Shown here: positions 21,134 through 31,300 of the stretch, one piece after another
How the letters are laid out: every line of letters begins with the position of its first letter
Numbering within the stretch: the stretch's first letter is position 1
Source: Bactericera cockerelli
Lineage: Eukaryota > Arthropoda > Insecta > Hemiptera > Triozidae
Length of the DNA: 64,000 nt
Assembly: GCA_024516035.1 (NCBI GenBank)
Contig: CM044958.1
Coordinates: 44,794,803 to 44,858,802, forward strand
Direction of reading: 5' to 3'
Notes under the pieces: model-generated
Database searches by the model: none
What the model was told of the DNA's origin: nothing
Seen by the model: the letters and a program-made list of their open reading frames with translations, nothing else
Translations under genes and position numbers: made by a program

Positions 21134-23940
21134 ATGAAGTTCGCGGCTTTGGTTGTGCTTACGGGTAAGTGACAAATCTGGTAATCGCGTAGGAGTCGTG
21201 TAACCACTATTATTAAACGCTCGGTAATCTCAGTTCGGGTAATCCACCGACCTTTAGAATACAAGTCCGCCACCTTATCGATCAAGCTACTGAGGTCGGT
21301 TTCCAATAAATAATTAACTTTACTAGACAACAATAATAATAGTATGAAGTTGAAATTGGTATACTATAATACAATATCTTTCTTTGCTCAGTAACTACCT
21401 AGGTACTATTATATTTGAATCGTTTACAAAAAGTTGGAGAAATCTCTAAAACCTCAATTTTTCAAAATGTAGAAGCGCTGCATTTAGTCAGCAGCAATAT
21501 ATTCAGCATATTACTTCAGGTGGAGTTTTTTTTTGAAGTTTCATATTTCACAAATAAACATCTTTGACAAATAATGAGGGTATACCTTCAAAAGATAAAA
21601 ATCTTGTGCTGAAGGTGGGTATACCCTCATTAGAAGTTGTAACGGATATTTAAGTTTGAAATGAAAAGCACCTCTCTGACAGACTTCTGTAGCCAACTTA
21701 ATAAACAAAATCGAAGTCTTAACTTATCATTGGTTTTCCCTGTCCAAGACAATACGCAAAATTTAGACTTAGCGCCACAGAGGTATTACAAAATCGTCTA
21801 TTGATTCTGCCCTAAGACTAATGTAGGAAAGCGGTCATCGCGCTAGTTTGATAATCCAGGTAGCGTAAGGTTCAGTTGGTTCGAATCCCCCTTCGTGCAT
21901 GACTTTTTCCTCTTTAATTTGGGTTTGTGACGACATAATCTTAATATATAAATGTCAAAGACACTCACTGACCACTGACTGATCATCGCTCTACAGCCCA
22001 AACCGTAAGTCCTAGGAAGCTGAAATTTGGTAGGTAGCTTTGTCTTATAGTCTAGATGTGCAATGAGACGGGATTTTTCGAAACTCCCACTACAACACCT
22101 ACCATTGGCGAAAAAGGATTTTTTGCTTTCACGGCCATGCCTCGGCCCGCAAAGCGGGCGACAGCCCGCTAGTAAATAATAATAAGACTCTGAGGGATAG
22201 GTAGTATAAAATGCTTTGAGCATTAACTTCGCCTGGTTGTTACCTTCCACAAAAGAGTATTATTATTATTATACGTAGCCTAAGTCGATGGACTCGTAAC
22301 CTGGAGGTCCGTGGTTCGAGACTAACGTACGGCAAAAATGTAGTGATGCGAGTTTGAGTAATAGTGATATTATGACGATTGTGCTTAACACCTCTTTGAC
22401 AATGTGTCGATGTTGTTTTTCCAGTGTCCCTGGTTGTCATGACAACCGCCTTCCCCGCCAAGGGAAACAACAACCAGCAGAAGAAGAAGAACACCCCCGC
22501 TCCCAAGTGCATAGAGATCTGCACCACTAATTACGCCCCCATTTGCGCCCACGACGCCCCTGAGAGTGGGGGCGTGCCCCTGAGCTTCGGCAGCGAGTGT
22601 GTCATGAGGAAGTACAACTGCGAGTCGAACAAGAGTAAGCGATGAGGAATACCTGTGCTGATTATAGGATTGGGTGGAAGAGATTGCCATAGGCAATAAC
22701 CCCGCCCTTTAGTTAGGACATATGTTTATATATTATATTTTTTCCTTTTTATTGTACAAATGTTTTCCATTGTTTTCATTGTTAAAATAATTATTTGTAT
22801 TGTACATATAATAATAATAATAAAGTCGGGATCCCACTGGGTGCAACATTTTGTCTCGCAACATTGCGAAGCTTTTTCTGCGCTGCTCTTACTTTCGAAT
22901 AAAATGAGATCTAATCACACTGGCTGAAACATTGCTTTGCAACACTTTTAAGACAAAATATTGAGACCAAACGTTGAGAAAGAAAATGTTGCACTCAGTA
23001 GGACCTGGGATCCCTGCGAGTGCCAAAGTTGCTCAAACTTGCCTGAAAGAGTAGTCTTTTTATTTTGCTAAGTTATTTGATCGTGGACTACCCCCAGGTG
23101 ACACATGACAGCTGTAGTTTTGCTTGTTGTTCTAATATACACAGCCAACGCCGGATTTATCTCGACGGGATTTTTCCCTCTTGTTTTTTCTTACATAAAA
23201 AAACTAGTTTGTAACAGCAACCAACCCACCATTTTTTTATTTTTTTGCTCAATGTCTCATAAAGAAATAGGTCATTCTAGACGGAGAACCATATACCCTC
23301 CATTCACTGGAAACTCACAAACTAGCTACCCACAATTACCTTACGCAGCCTGGGTTTGACCGAAAATGGCCAGCATCATGAGGGTTCAAAGACGAATGGT
23401 TACCCAGCAAGTTCTGATTTCTTCTGTCATTGTAGAACCAGGCCTTGTTCCAAAAAGCTTTTTCACTCTCATAATGTCAAAAAAATCTCTGTTTCAAGTA
23501 CACTTTGATGGGGTTAAAAGGTGAACAACATACTTAGATTCGGACGCAATTTGAAGCTCGAAAGGGAGATTGGATTTTCAGAGTGAGTGCACTTTCTGAA
23601 ATAAGGTACTATCCAGAAACACTTTCCACTCTCATAATCTTCAAATTCTTCTTTTAACTGTCACACAATGCACTCTGATTTTTTAATTTGGACACAATAA
23701 CCAATGAGAGTGCGTGGTGTGAGGGTTCAAACGGAGTTGTTGGAATTTTGAGAGAGGTGTGTTTCTGGAATAGGCTACTGGTGTATTGAACGTGCCATTG
23801 TCGTCTAACAAAAGAGTTTTTTCTTTTCACCCCACTTCTCGATGTTGAACAGTTCTACAGCCAATTCCCATTTCATTTCAGAGTACGCCAAGCAGTCCGA
23901 GGGAGAGTGTCCCGGCAGCACTGGAATTCGTCTCGCCTAG
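21134..23940 (+). CDS. Gene D: secreted vasotab-type Kazal protein, 3 exons
   Basis: Exons are 21134-21164, 22425-22634 and 23882-23940, giving 99 residues; both introns are phase 1 with GTAAGT or GTAAGC donors. The signal peptide is MKFAALVVLTV then SLVVMTTAFPAKG, followed by a Lys/Gln/Asn-rich linker. The domain spacing is C-x3-C-x7-C (CTTNYAPIC), then F-G-S-E-C-x6-C, then the last Cys in SEGEC of exon 3. That is the six-Cys non-classical Kazal arrangement with a long Cys4-Cys5 gap, as in the secreted vasoactive peptide vasotab and related insect proteins. The residue two after the second Cys is Thr, so the inhibitory target, if any, is not predictable. An ATTAAA poly(A) signal lies at 24241. 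Intron 1 carries a SINE with a Helitron inside it. Confidence 0.85.
21843..22275 (+). repeat. SINE-3 split by a Helitron
   Basis: The head (AATCCAGGTAGCGTAAGG, GGTTCGAATCCCC) runs to 21938. The SINE body resumes at 22173 with 'taaataataataagactctgaggg' and the 'ttaccttccac..aaagagtattatt' tail. Confidence 0.8.
21939..22172 (+). mobile_element. Non-autonomous Helitron, 234 bp
   Basis: It starts TC and ends CTAG, inserted between A and T of the host SINE, as Helitrons do. A GC-rich hairpin (GCCCGCAAAGCGGGC) sits 9 bases before the 3' end. The interior has the Helitron-like 'cagcccaaaccgt..gaagctgaaatttgg' block seen in many arthropod Helitrons (from memory, not searched). Confidence 0.85.
22660..22825 (+). 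repeat. LINE 3'-tail fragment (RTE-like), family of three
   Basis: GGGTGGAAGAGATTGCCATA then 'ggcaataaccccgccctttagttaggacatatgt' and a (TAA)n end. Minus-strand copies are at 27715-27910 and 47640-47845. The 'ggaagagat..ccgcccttt' ending resembles the 3' untranslated end of RTE-clade LINEs; no coding part is present. Confidence 0.6.
22827..23016. mobile_element. MITE with GGGATCCCAC / AACATTTTGTC ends
   Basis: The left arm has GGGATCCCACTGGGTGCAAC then ATTTTGTC; the right arm has AAAATGTTGCACTCAGTAGG and ends near GGGATCCC. A decayed copy is at 35391-35566 and an end fragment at 36474-36515. Confidence 0.65.
23270..23776. repeat. 5S-SINE fragment and two palindromic MITE copies in gene D intron 2
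   Basis: 23270-23425 matches the body of the 5S-derived SINE ('accctccattcac..ggaaactcacaaac', 'gcctggg'). 23436-23605 is a decayed and 23608-23776 a clearer palindromic MITE, with arms TCCAGAAACACTTTCCACTC and a mirrored GTGTTTCTGGAATAG. Confidence 0.7.
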
Positions 23941-24060
23941 GTCACCTTCCCAAATATCATCGATACCTCTCAACCAAGTGAAGGATCTTCAATCAAACTA
24001 TGTTGTTGAAAAATATCAACCATATTCTCTGTCAAGTGAAACATCAACCATCAGCGGAAG

Positions 24061-24200
24061 TACTGAACGCCCCAGTGAGACATGTCTGATTGGTGTCTTA
24101 TACGAACGCCCTAATCAGACATGTCTGATTAGGGTCTTTTACAAAACATTCCATGTCTTTTACAACGAGACATATCTGATTAGGGTCTTTTACAAACGAT
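24061..24200 (+). repeat. Short repeats in the gene D 3' UTR
   Basis: Three copies of GACATGTCTGATTAGGGTC or a variant. 24109-24134 is a perfect 26-bp palindrome whose right half is TGTCTGATTAGGG. Confidence 0.7.
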
Positions 24201-24596
24201 AACATCTCTATGAAGATTATGATATGTTGAGAGATTTTTGATTAAAATGTATTGTTTTAAATTCTTGTAAATATATTTTGTACAATATCTATTTATTTTA
24301 TTACTCTCAGAATATAGAGAAAATAGTTGTTCCTCCAGAATAATCTAGATTTTAAAATGATCATTTTTAATCATCACAAGAGATGCGATGGTTAAGACTC
24401 GAACCAACGACTTCCAAAGTAACGAGCCTGCCACTCTCTTGATCAAGCTCTCATTTGTTTCACGAATTGGGTCATGATTTCCTTTAGGGCCTTTCAAAAT
24501 CACTCTGCCTTTGGCTAAAATTATTTCTCATTTGTTGTCAAGCTATTGTAAATAATAATAATAATGTTTATGATTTAAAAAGTATACAGGGTTATA

Positions 24597-25990
24597 ATAA
24601 TAGATAATATCGCCTTAATTATACTACCCGATTAGGACAATTAAGTCCCATTATTCCAGCAGTAAGCCCAAGACGTATTATTATGTGGTAAAAATAACAA
24701 AATGGGAGGATAACTTGTCATGTCCCGGCTGGATTTCGAACCCGCGACTTCTGGAATCTCTGGATTCACAGAGTGCCGCCTTTACCACTGATTCACTGTT
24801 GTTCACCTTTAACACTGTTGTTCCATAGGATTTTACATATACATTTCAAGGTATAGCTTACAAATTCCTCTAGCAGATTTAAAATTTGAATCAATTTTCA
24901 ACGGAGCATTCAATGGTGTTATTTTCAGCCTTCTGGGACTTACAATTCAGAAGCTGTGGGTTTGAATTCTTCCCAGACTATAAAATCCAAGTTTATGTCC
25001 AAGTAGGTCCTAGAAAGCTGAAAGTAGCACCAATGCACCATTGTATTCCTCGTTTAAAAATACTTACAGACTCCTCATTTGTCAATTTCTGATAAATGTC
25101 AAAAAAATGTCAAACATGTCAAAAAAATGGACTTGGCAAATGCAAAGACCACAAAATGAATCAGAAATAAATGTCAATAGGAGTTTCTTTTTAACTGTTC
25201 AACATGACAATCAAATATATTTGACAAGAGACTGTCACCTCTAGCGAAAGCAACAACTATACATGGCTAAAACATTAATATTTACCAGGTAGAATTAATT
25301 CTCTTATGCACAAGTACAGTTAAACTTGTACATAGGAGAACTGGATTCAAGAGAAAGATTTTCAGGTCTAATTAACCCCTCTATTAGTGATTATTAACCT
25401 CTTTATAAGAGAAACCTGAATATAAAAGTAAAAAATTCAGGTCCATCGATTTCTCTTATATCCAGGTTTGACTGTATTATATTTTATATCCTTCTGTTTA
25501 ATGCCAATAGCCCCATACCAATCCCGATACTTACAACGAAGGACAAGGTCCTTGACATTTCCTAGGATAAACTAGATAAACCATTGAACCGCAGAGAATA
25601 GAACAACGATAATAAAGTCGTAATAGTCAGCCTTAATATTGCCAATCTAATTGACAAGATGGTTGACAATCTTTGAACTCGAACTCTCAACAAGTCTTCT
25701 CAGTTCTCAAGCAGTTGCTATGTTGATATTTTTTTGTATGCGCGATTAGCTCACTTATTAAGCACTCACTTGCCATGCGGAAGGTTTCTGGTTCGATCCC
25801 CCGAGCCGACAAAAAAATTGTATACCGTCCAGTGCGCTCATGTTGACCCAGCACCTAAATGGGAAGTATTGTTTCACCAGAGAGGAGGCATACTACGGGA
25901 TGACTAAGCTTTTACACAGTCCACAAGCGTCAGTAGCTCCTGTTTCATGGCTACGAAATAAAAAAGGGTGTGAAATACTCCTCTATAAAA
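24597..25990. repeat. SINE-2 (24597-24800, -) and SINE-4 (25740-25990, +)
   Basis: The first ends in ATATCGCCTTAATTATACT and has an inverted head with B box TTCGAACCCGCGACTTC. The second starts GCGCGATTAGCTCACTTATT, has B box GGTTCGATCCCC and keeps 'gtgttgacccagcacctaaatgggaag' almost whole. Between them (24800-25740) no gene is seen. Confidence 0.75.
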
Positions 25991-26083
25991 ATGTGGTAAC
26001 ATTCTCAAATGTACAAATATGGAAAAAGTCATACATTGGGTGTGATTGAAACCAATCGCTCCCCACTCTAACTTGATTAACAG

Positions 26084-26298
26084 ACAAGCATCTTGATAAC
26101 GTGACCATCAAGGTTTATCGTCTCTTCAACATCGAGTTTAAAGACTTGGATCCTTCGAGACTTGGTGCTTACATTGCTGAAGTGCGTACCCTCCTTAATA
26201 AAGAGTTACAAACCAACTACCCAAATTTAGGCTGGGATAAAGAGTCGCACGGAGTTTCAAATTGGACTGCTCATAACACTAAGACTGCTCATACCTGA
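26084..26298 (+). CDS. Unassigned terminal exon, 71 codons
   Basis: After an acceptor (TTGATTAACAG) the frame NVTIKVYRLFNIEFKDLDPS and on to NWTAHNTKTAHT is open to TGA at 26296-26298. The codon use and soluble, mixed composition look coding, unlike the surrounding repeats. The exon must be entered in phase 1, the phase at which every Cys-module exon of this cluster ends, so it could be an alternative last exon of gene D (replacing 23882-23940). It could also belong to a gene whose other exons I cannot see. An ATTAAA signal lies near 26352. I recognise no domain. Confidence 0.4.
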
Positions 26299-26632
26299 CC
26301 TCAGTGGACGTTGCTTATCTTCAACAATCTTAATGGCACTTTAACTGCTGTATTAAACGTTGCTTTGATGCTGGTTTTAGATTACTTTGATATGGATTTC
26401 AATTCAGATTCATTCAGTTGTGCGTAGTAACCATGCTATCATAGGCATAAGCATTGGCAGGCGCGGCTGGTGCTAAGGAGCTGCGAAACTGCAGCACCCC
26501 CAGACTCAAAAGAGAAAGAGAGGAATTCCTCAAGTCTTAGCTCGTACACAGTGAAAATTATTACACATTTCTAGTTTAATTAATGCATAATATTATGATT
26601 GGCATGGTAAACAAACTCAAACTCTTTTTTTT

Positions 26633-26892
26633 TTTAAGTGGGGTTTTAACGTCGCTTTCAACTGCCATGGTCATATCACGACGGGGGTTTTACCCTCCAT
26701 TCGCAGGAAACTCACAAACCTGCTACTCACATTGACCTCACCCAGCCTGAGTGGGGCCGGGAAAAGCCAGCGTCACGAGAATTAGAATTTGAATGGTCAC
26801 CCATCCAAGTCTTAACCTCGCTGGATGTCGCTTAACTTCGGTGTTCTGAAGGGAACCGGTGTATTCAACATGCCATCGACGCTGGCTCAAAC
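26633..26892 (-). repeat. 5S rRNA-derived SINE (SINE3 type)
   Basis: Read on the minus strand, the element begins with a 5S-like head: GTTGAATACACCGGTTCCC, ACCGAAGTTAAGCGACATCC, then AAGACTTGGATGGGTGACC. These match the animal 5S rRNA internal promoter region (box A 'aagca..gtc' and the box C 'acttggatgggtgacc'). The body follows ('aggtcaatgtgagtagcaggtt') and ends near 'gttaaaacccc'. Other copies are at 47341-47572 and 59374-59592, with fragments at 23270-23425 and about 54680-54720. Confidence 0.85.
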
Positions 26893-28335
26893 TCTTTAGA
26901 TACTGAAAGAGCGACTCTATTAACCATTTTAGTCCGGTTTATGTGGCAGCACTCCCAAATCATTTTCTCACCAGCCGCGCCTGGTCATTGTCACTAATTA
27001 CCTGATGAAAACCAAGCACAATTATTCCCACCACTTACCTATGGAGGTTCTCATCCAGGCAAATCAACAATTGCCTGAGAAAATACTTACCAAGGAGACA
27101 AGCAAAGTACATACTGCTTACCAAAGTATTGCTCATAAATCACAACAGCATCTCGTATTTTATCAAATACAAATTAGTGTCTTGAAACGTTCAAGCCTGG
27201 TGTACATTAATAATAATAAACCACAGAACGGACGTATAATTACGGGTCAAGCCCTTTATACATAGTTACAATTAATAGACAAGTGAAAAACAGTAAAATA
27301 AAAGCTTACAAGTAATTGAAAAATTCAAAAGTCAAAATTATCACAGTAAATTTTTCAAGAAATGGACTAGACTAAAACAAAAAGTAATAATAAATATTAG
27401 TATTAGTAATAATAAACATTAGTAAGACATTTATATTCTTCACTAAGAAAATTATTTCTTCAATGGACTTTTTCTTATGAGTACTTGGATAGGTAAACAC
27501 TATGCAAGTCAACAATGAAGATGTGAAATATTTACAATAACAAATACCTGGTGTACGAGTAAAGTTGTAAACAACTTTGTCAATAATACCGTTCAAGTGT
27601 ATTCTATGCAAAACAAGACCTATTTTTTTCTTCTCAAATTAACGTGCTAACAGTGTAAGTACCTTATACAGCTAAAGTAAACCAATGTATGCACTATGCA
27701 GATAGATCAGTATTATTATTATTAAATTCTTTATTAGATATGAAAAGACAAAAATGTACAATATAAATTATTATTACAAATATTAAAAATGGAAGCAATA
27801 TAAACAATAAAGAGGGAAAAAATATAGATAGATATATACACAGTACACACATATGTCCTAACTAAAGGGCGGGGTTATTGCTTATGACAATCTCTTCCAT
27901 CCAACCCTTATTGAGATGATCGTCTTCTGGTTTTCGTAAGATATTTTGTGATTACTGTTATACCTGGGGAACTTATACAAAATGAACCACCGACCTCCAG
28001 GTTACAAGTTCTGCACCTTATCTTTCATATTATGTAAAATAATGAAATTCTTGTGTGTGAAAATTTACCTATAAATAAAGTTTGACTTGGAGTTGAGTAT
28101 AAGGAAACCACAGAGCCCATCGACAAGGAACACGAGATGAACACAATCGAGCATGATACGAAGACAGCGGATCACATGAATGAAGACGACATCAGCAGAC
28201 AGCGCAAGCAATCTTAGACGAACTAATAAAAAACATAAAGGGAGTCAAAAATACGAAAATAGATTGATACAGATTGAAATAGATTGGTTGTGGGGGCCAA
28301 AGCGGACTCAGTCGTGTCAATCTATTCACCACACA
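26893..28335. other. No supported gene; LINE tail fragment at 27715-27910
   Basis: AT-rich sequence with an open but unremarkable stretch at 27005-27265 that lacks splice or family support. The minus-strand LINE tail (RTE-like) is the only repeat I can place. Confidence 0.5.
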
Positions 28336-31300
28336 ATGAAGTGCGCGGTATTCTTGACGGGTAAGTCGAATAAATTTGTCAATTAAGTTGGAATTTGCAT
28401 GACAATGCGCTGTTTGATGCGAAATAAATCAATTGTTGAATGGGATTAATAGAATTAATGGATCACAATGAAGAGTCTGGATTCTGATCATACTGATTCT
28501 TTTAATACTGATTGTACTGATCACTTCTTTCACACATTTCTCGAGTATATACTTGGCACCATTCAAAATATCACATTTTTTTTTTTTTTTTTTTTTAAAC
28601 CAAATTCGCATACTTATGTTTAACACTTATGTTTAACTATATCAGACATTCTTAGGTAGGTTAGCTATAGAAAAAATGAGTCGTTATCAATTATTCACTT
28701 TATTTGTTCTTAATTTTAGTCATCAAGTAAACTTATATCATCTTCTTCCTCATACAAATCGTATTTTTACCATTAAGTTATTCCTCATTCTGACACCGAC
28801 CTCAGTAGCTTGATCGATAAGGTGGCGGACTTGTAACCTGAAAGTCTGTGGTTCAAGTCTCGGTTTCAGGGTGGATTTATTAAAGCGAGCTTTAGTAGAT
28901 GTGATATCACGAAAGAGATTACCATAAATGTGATAACTTTTGTTAATCATTTTTATTAGTCGTTCTGAATGCAGTTTGTTTTCATTTTAAAATGTGTGCT
29001 CATCAATGATCTTTCCTCATCTCATTTGATTCCAAAATTGTTCTCTATTCTCTAATCCTACTTATTACGTATACCTAATCCTGTGTTTGTGACTTTATAT
29101 CAAATGTTATTGCTTGCCAGTATCAAAATACGTACTATGGGAGTGCAGGAAGTAGGCACATACATGATTCGTATAGGATAAGTCACTTCTTGACACATGT
29201 TTCAAAGATATAAATAATCTCCACATGCATCTTTCCTCGTAGAATTTTGAGGCACTTTCTTGACTGATGTAGAAACAAGAGCCATAAAAAACAGAAAGCC
29301 ATTTTTTTAGCTTACAGTATTTTTATTTATTTGACGAATAGATTTGACATCGTGATATGAATGTATTTTAAGTAGATGAAGTGATTCGCCATCGATCATG
29401 GTGACGAACTAGGCCTTTTATTTTATTTATTCCCAACACATGTGTATCAAAACCCCTACTAATCTTCCAGCCAAACATACTGTTGAGGATGCGCAGGTCC
29501 ATTCTTGGGTTTACATTTTAAACGAAACTTACTATTAAAACTTACCAGAAAATTCAACAATCTATTATAAGAACTTATGCAAAAAACGGCTTTTTATAAC
29601 GTTAAAGAGTTTCAAGATTACATAAAAGACAACAAAAGTCCTTCGAGCCTATAATCATTTTTCCATTTTCATGATTTTTTTTTTCTTTCTTTCAGACTGG
29701 CCATTCATTTTACCATGCGTCTATAATATTAAAATAATGAAAAAAACTATTTTGAATAAATCTGAAAGTTTTCTAAAATATTTTAAAGTGGATTCAGTAT
29801 CACATTCAGATGGACGGCATTCGAGAATTTATTATTATTATTTGTGTGTTTTAGAATTCGAGGACGATTTTATTTAAAAAAGTCACTCTATACCTTTGAT
29901 TTAAAATTTATTTTTAGATCTATTTTAAAACAAATTCGGTTTTTGTTGTTGTTGTTGTTTTTTTAACCAGCACGTCTACAACTGGGGATGTAATGGTCTC
30001 CACTCAATTTTAATTAAACCACATATTCTCTTGTGCGATTCAACATCGTGAGAAAATGAGCTTTTTCTTTATAAACTTTGGGAAAACAACAAGCTCTGAC
30101 TATTGTATACAAAGAACAACAACAACAAATATTCTCTGTTTACAGTCCTCTAGCCGCTTTAGCTTGTCAACTCAATTTGTAATCTAATCCAGCTTCTAAA
30201 TTTCTAACACAAATCAACCCATTTCTATCTCACCCCCATGTCTCTAACTTATGAATCCATCTCTATTCTCAGTCTGTTTCCTCATCGCTATCACCAGTCA
30301 GCCCGCCGCTGCCGACAACAGACAGCATCGTCAGCACGACCTGTCCCGCTACATTTACCGTCAGCAGGAACAGCACAATTCTCGCCCAGTCAGACAGGCA
30401 CAGGACTACAAGTACGAGTTTGACGCGTACAACGATGTGCATCCGCGTGGCGAGCGAGAGAGGAAGCACCAGAAGTACGACAAGGAGAAGGTAATCGACA
30501 GTTGCATAGTCGCTAATGAAGGAATTTAACCGGGAACTTAACGGAAAGTAATACACTATCAATTGGATGATGGCCAGTTAAGTTCAATATTGAACTCGTC
30601 CATCAGTACCTATGCAAGTATGCAACCGAGGAATTTTGTTTTTGTAGAAATTTCCATGACCTCTTTAGAAGAAGATTTTATAGATGTTCTGACAGTTTGT
30701 GATACAATAGGTATATGTTACTAAAACATTATACTGTACTCAAACGCTGTAAGAAGTCTATTCAAACTGTAACTTTCTAGAAAATAATTTATTTTGGAAC
30801 CTATTTTTTAGTTATCTGCAGAAATTCAATGATACTTCAAGACAAGAGGGAGTTTGCTATTTTCGTTGTTTCTAAATTATGTTTCTTCATTGCACAATTT
30901 ACTGACCTAAGTAGCCGAGTAGTATAGTAAAAACAGATTGGGCTCTGGAAACTTGAAAAATCCTTACTATGGTTAGGCCAGGTCACACTTAAGAAGTCAC
31001 ACAATACTTCCCATTTAGGTGCTGGGTCAATAAAAGCGCACCGGAAGGTAGCCCTTTACCGTCACCTTAAACCAAACTTTGAATACAATTTTTTTGTCAT
31101 TTCTTGGGTTTGAATCCGGTACCTTCCGCAAGGCAAGAGAGTATCTTACCACTGAACTAATTGTTCCACTCCGCAGGTGCTAACCCGAGACGCCAGTCAC
31201 AAGTGTCGGGAATACTGCCAGAAATGCGGCTCTAGTTTCGGCAACAGCTACGTGTGTGCCGAGGACGTGGGCTACCACAAGCCACCTTTGACGTTCATGC

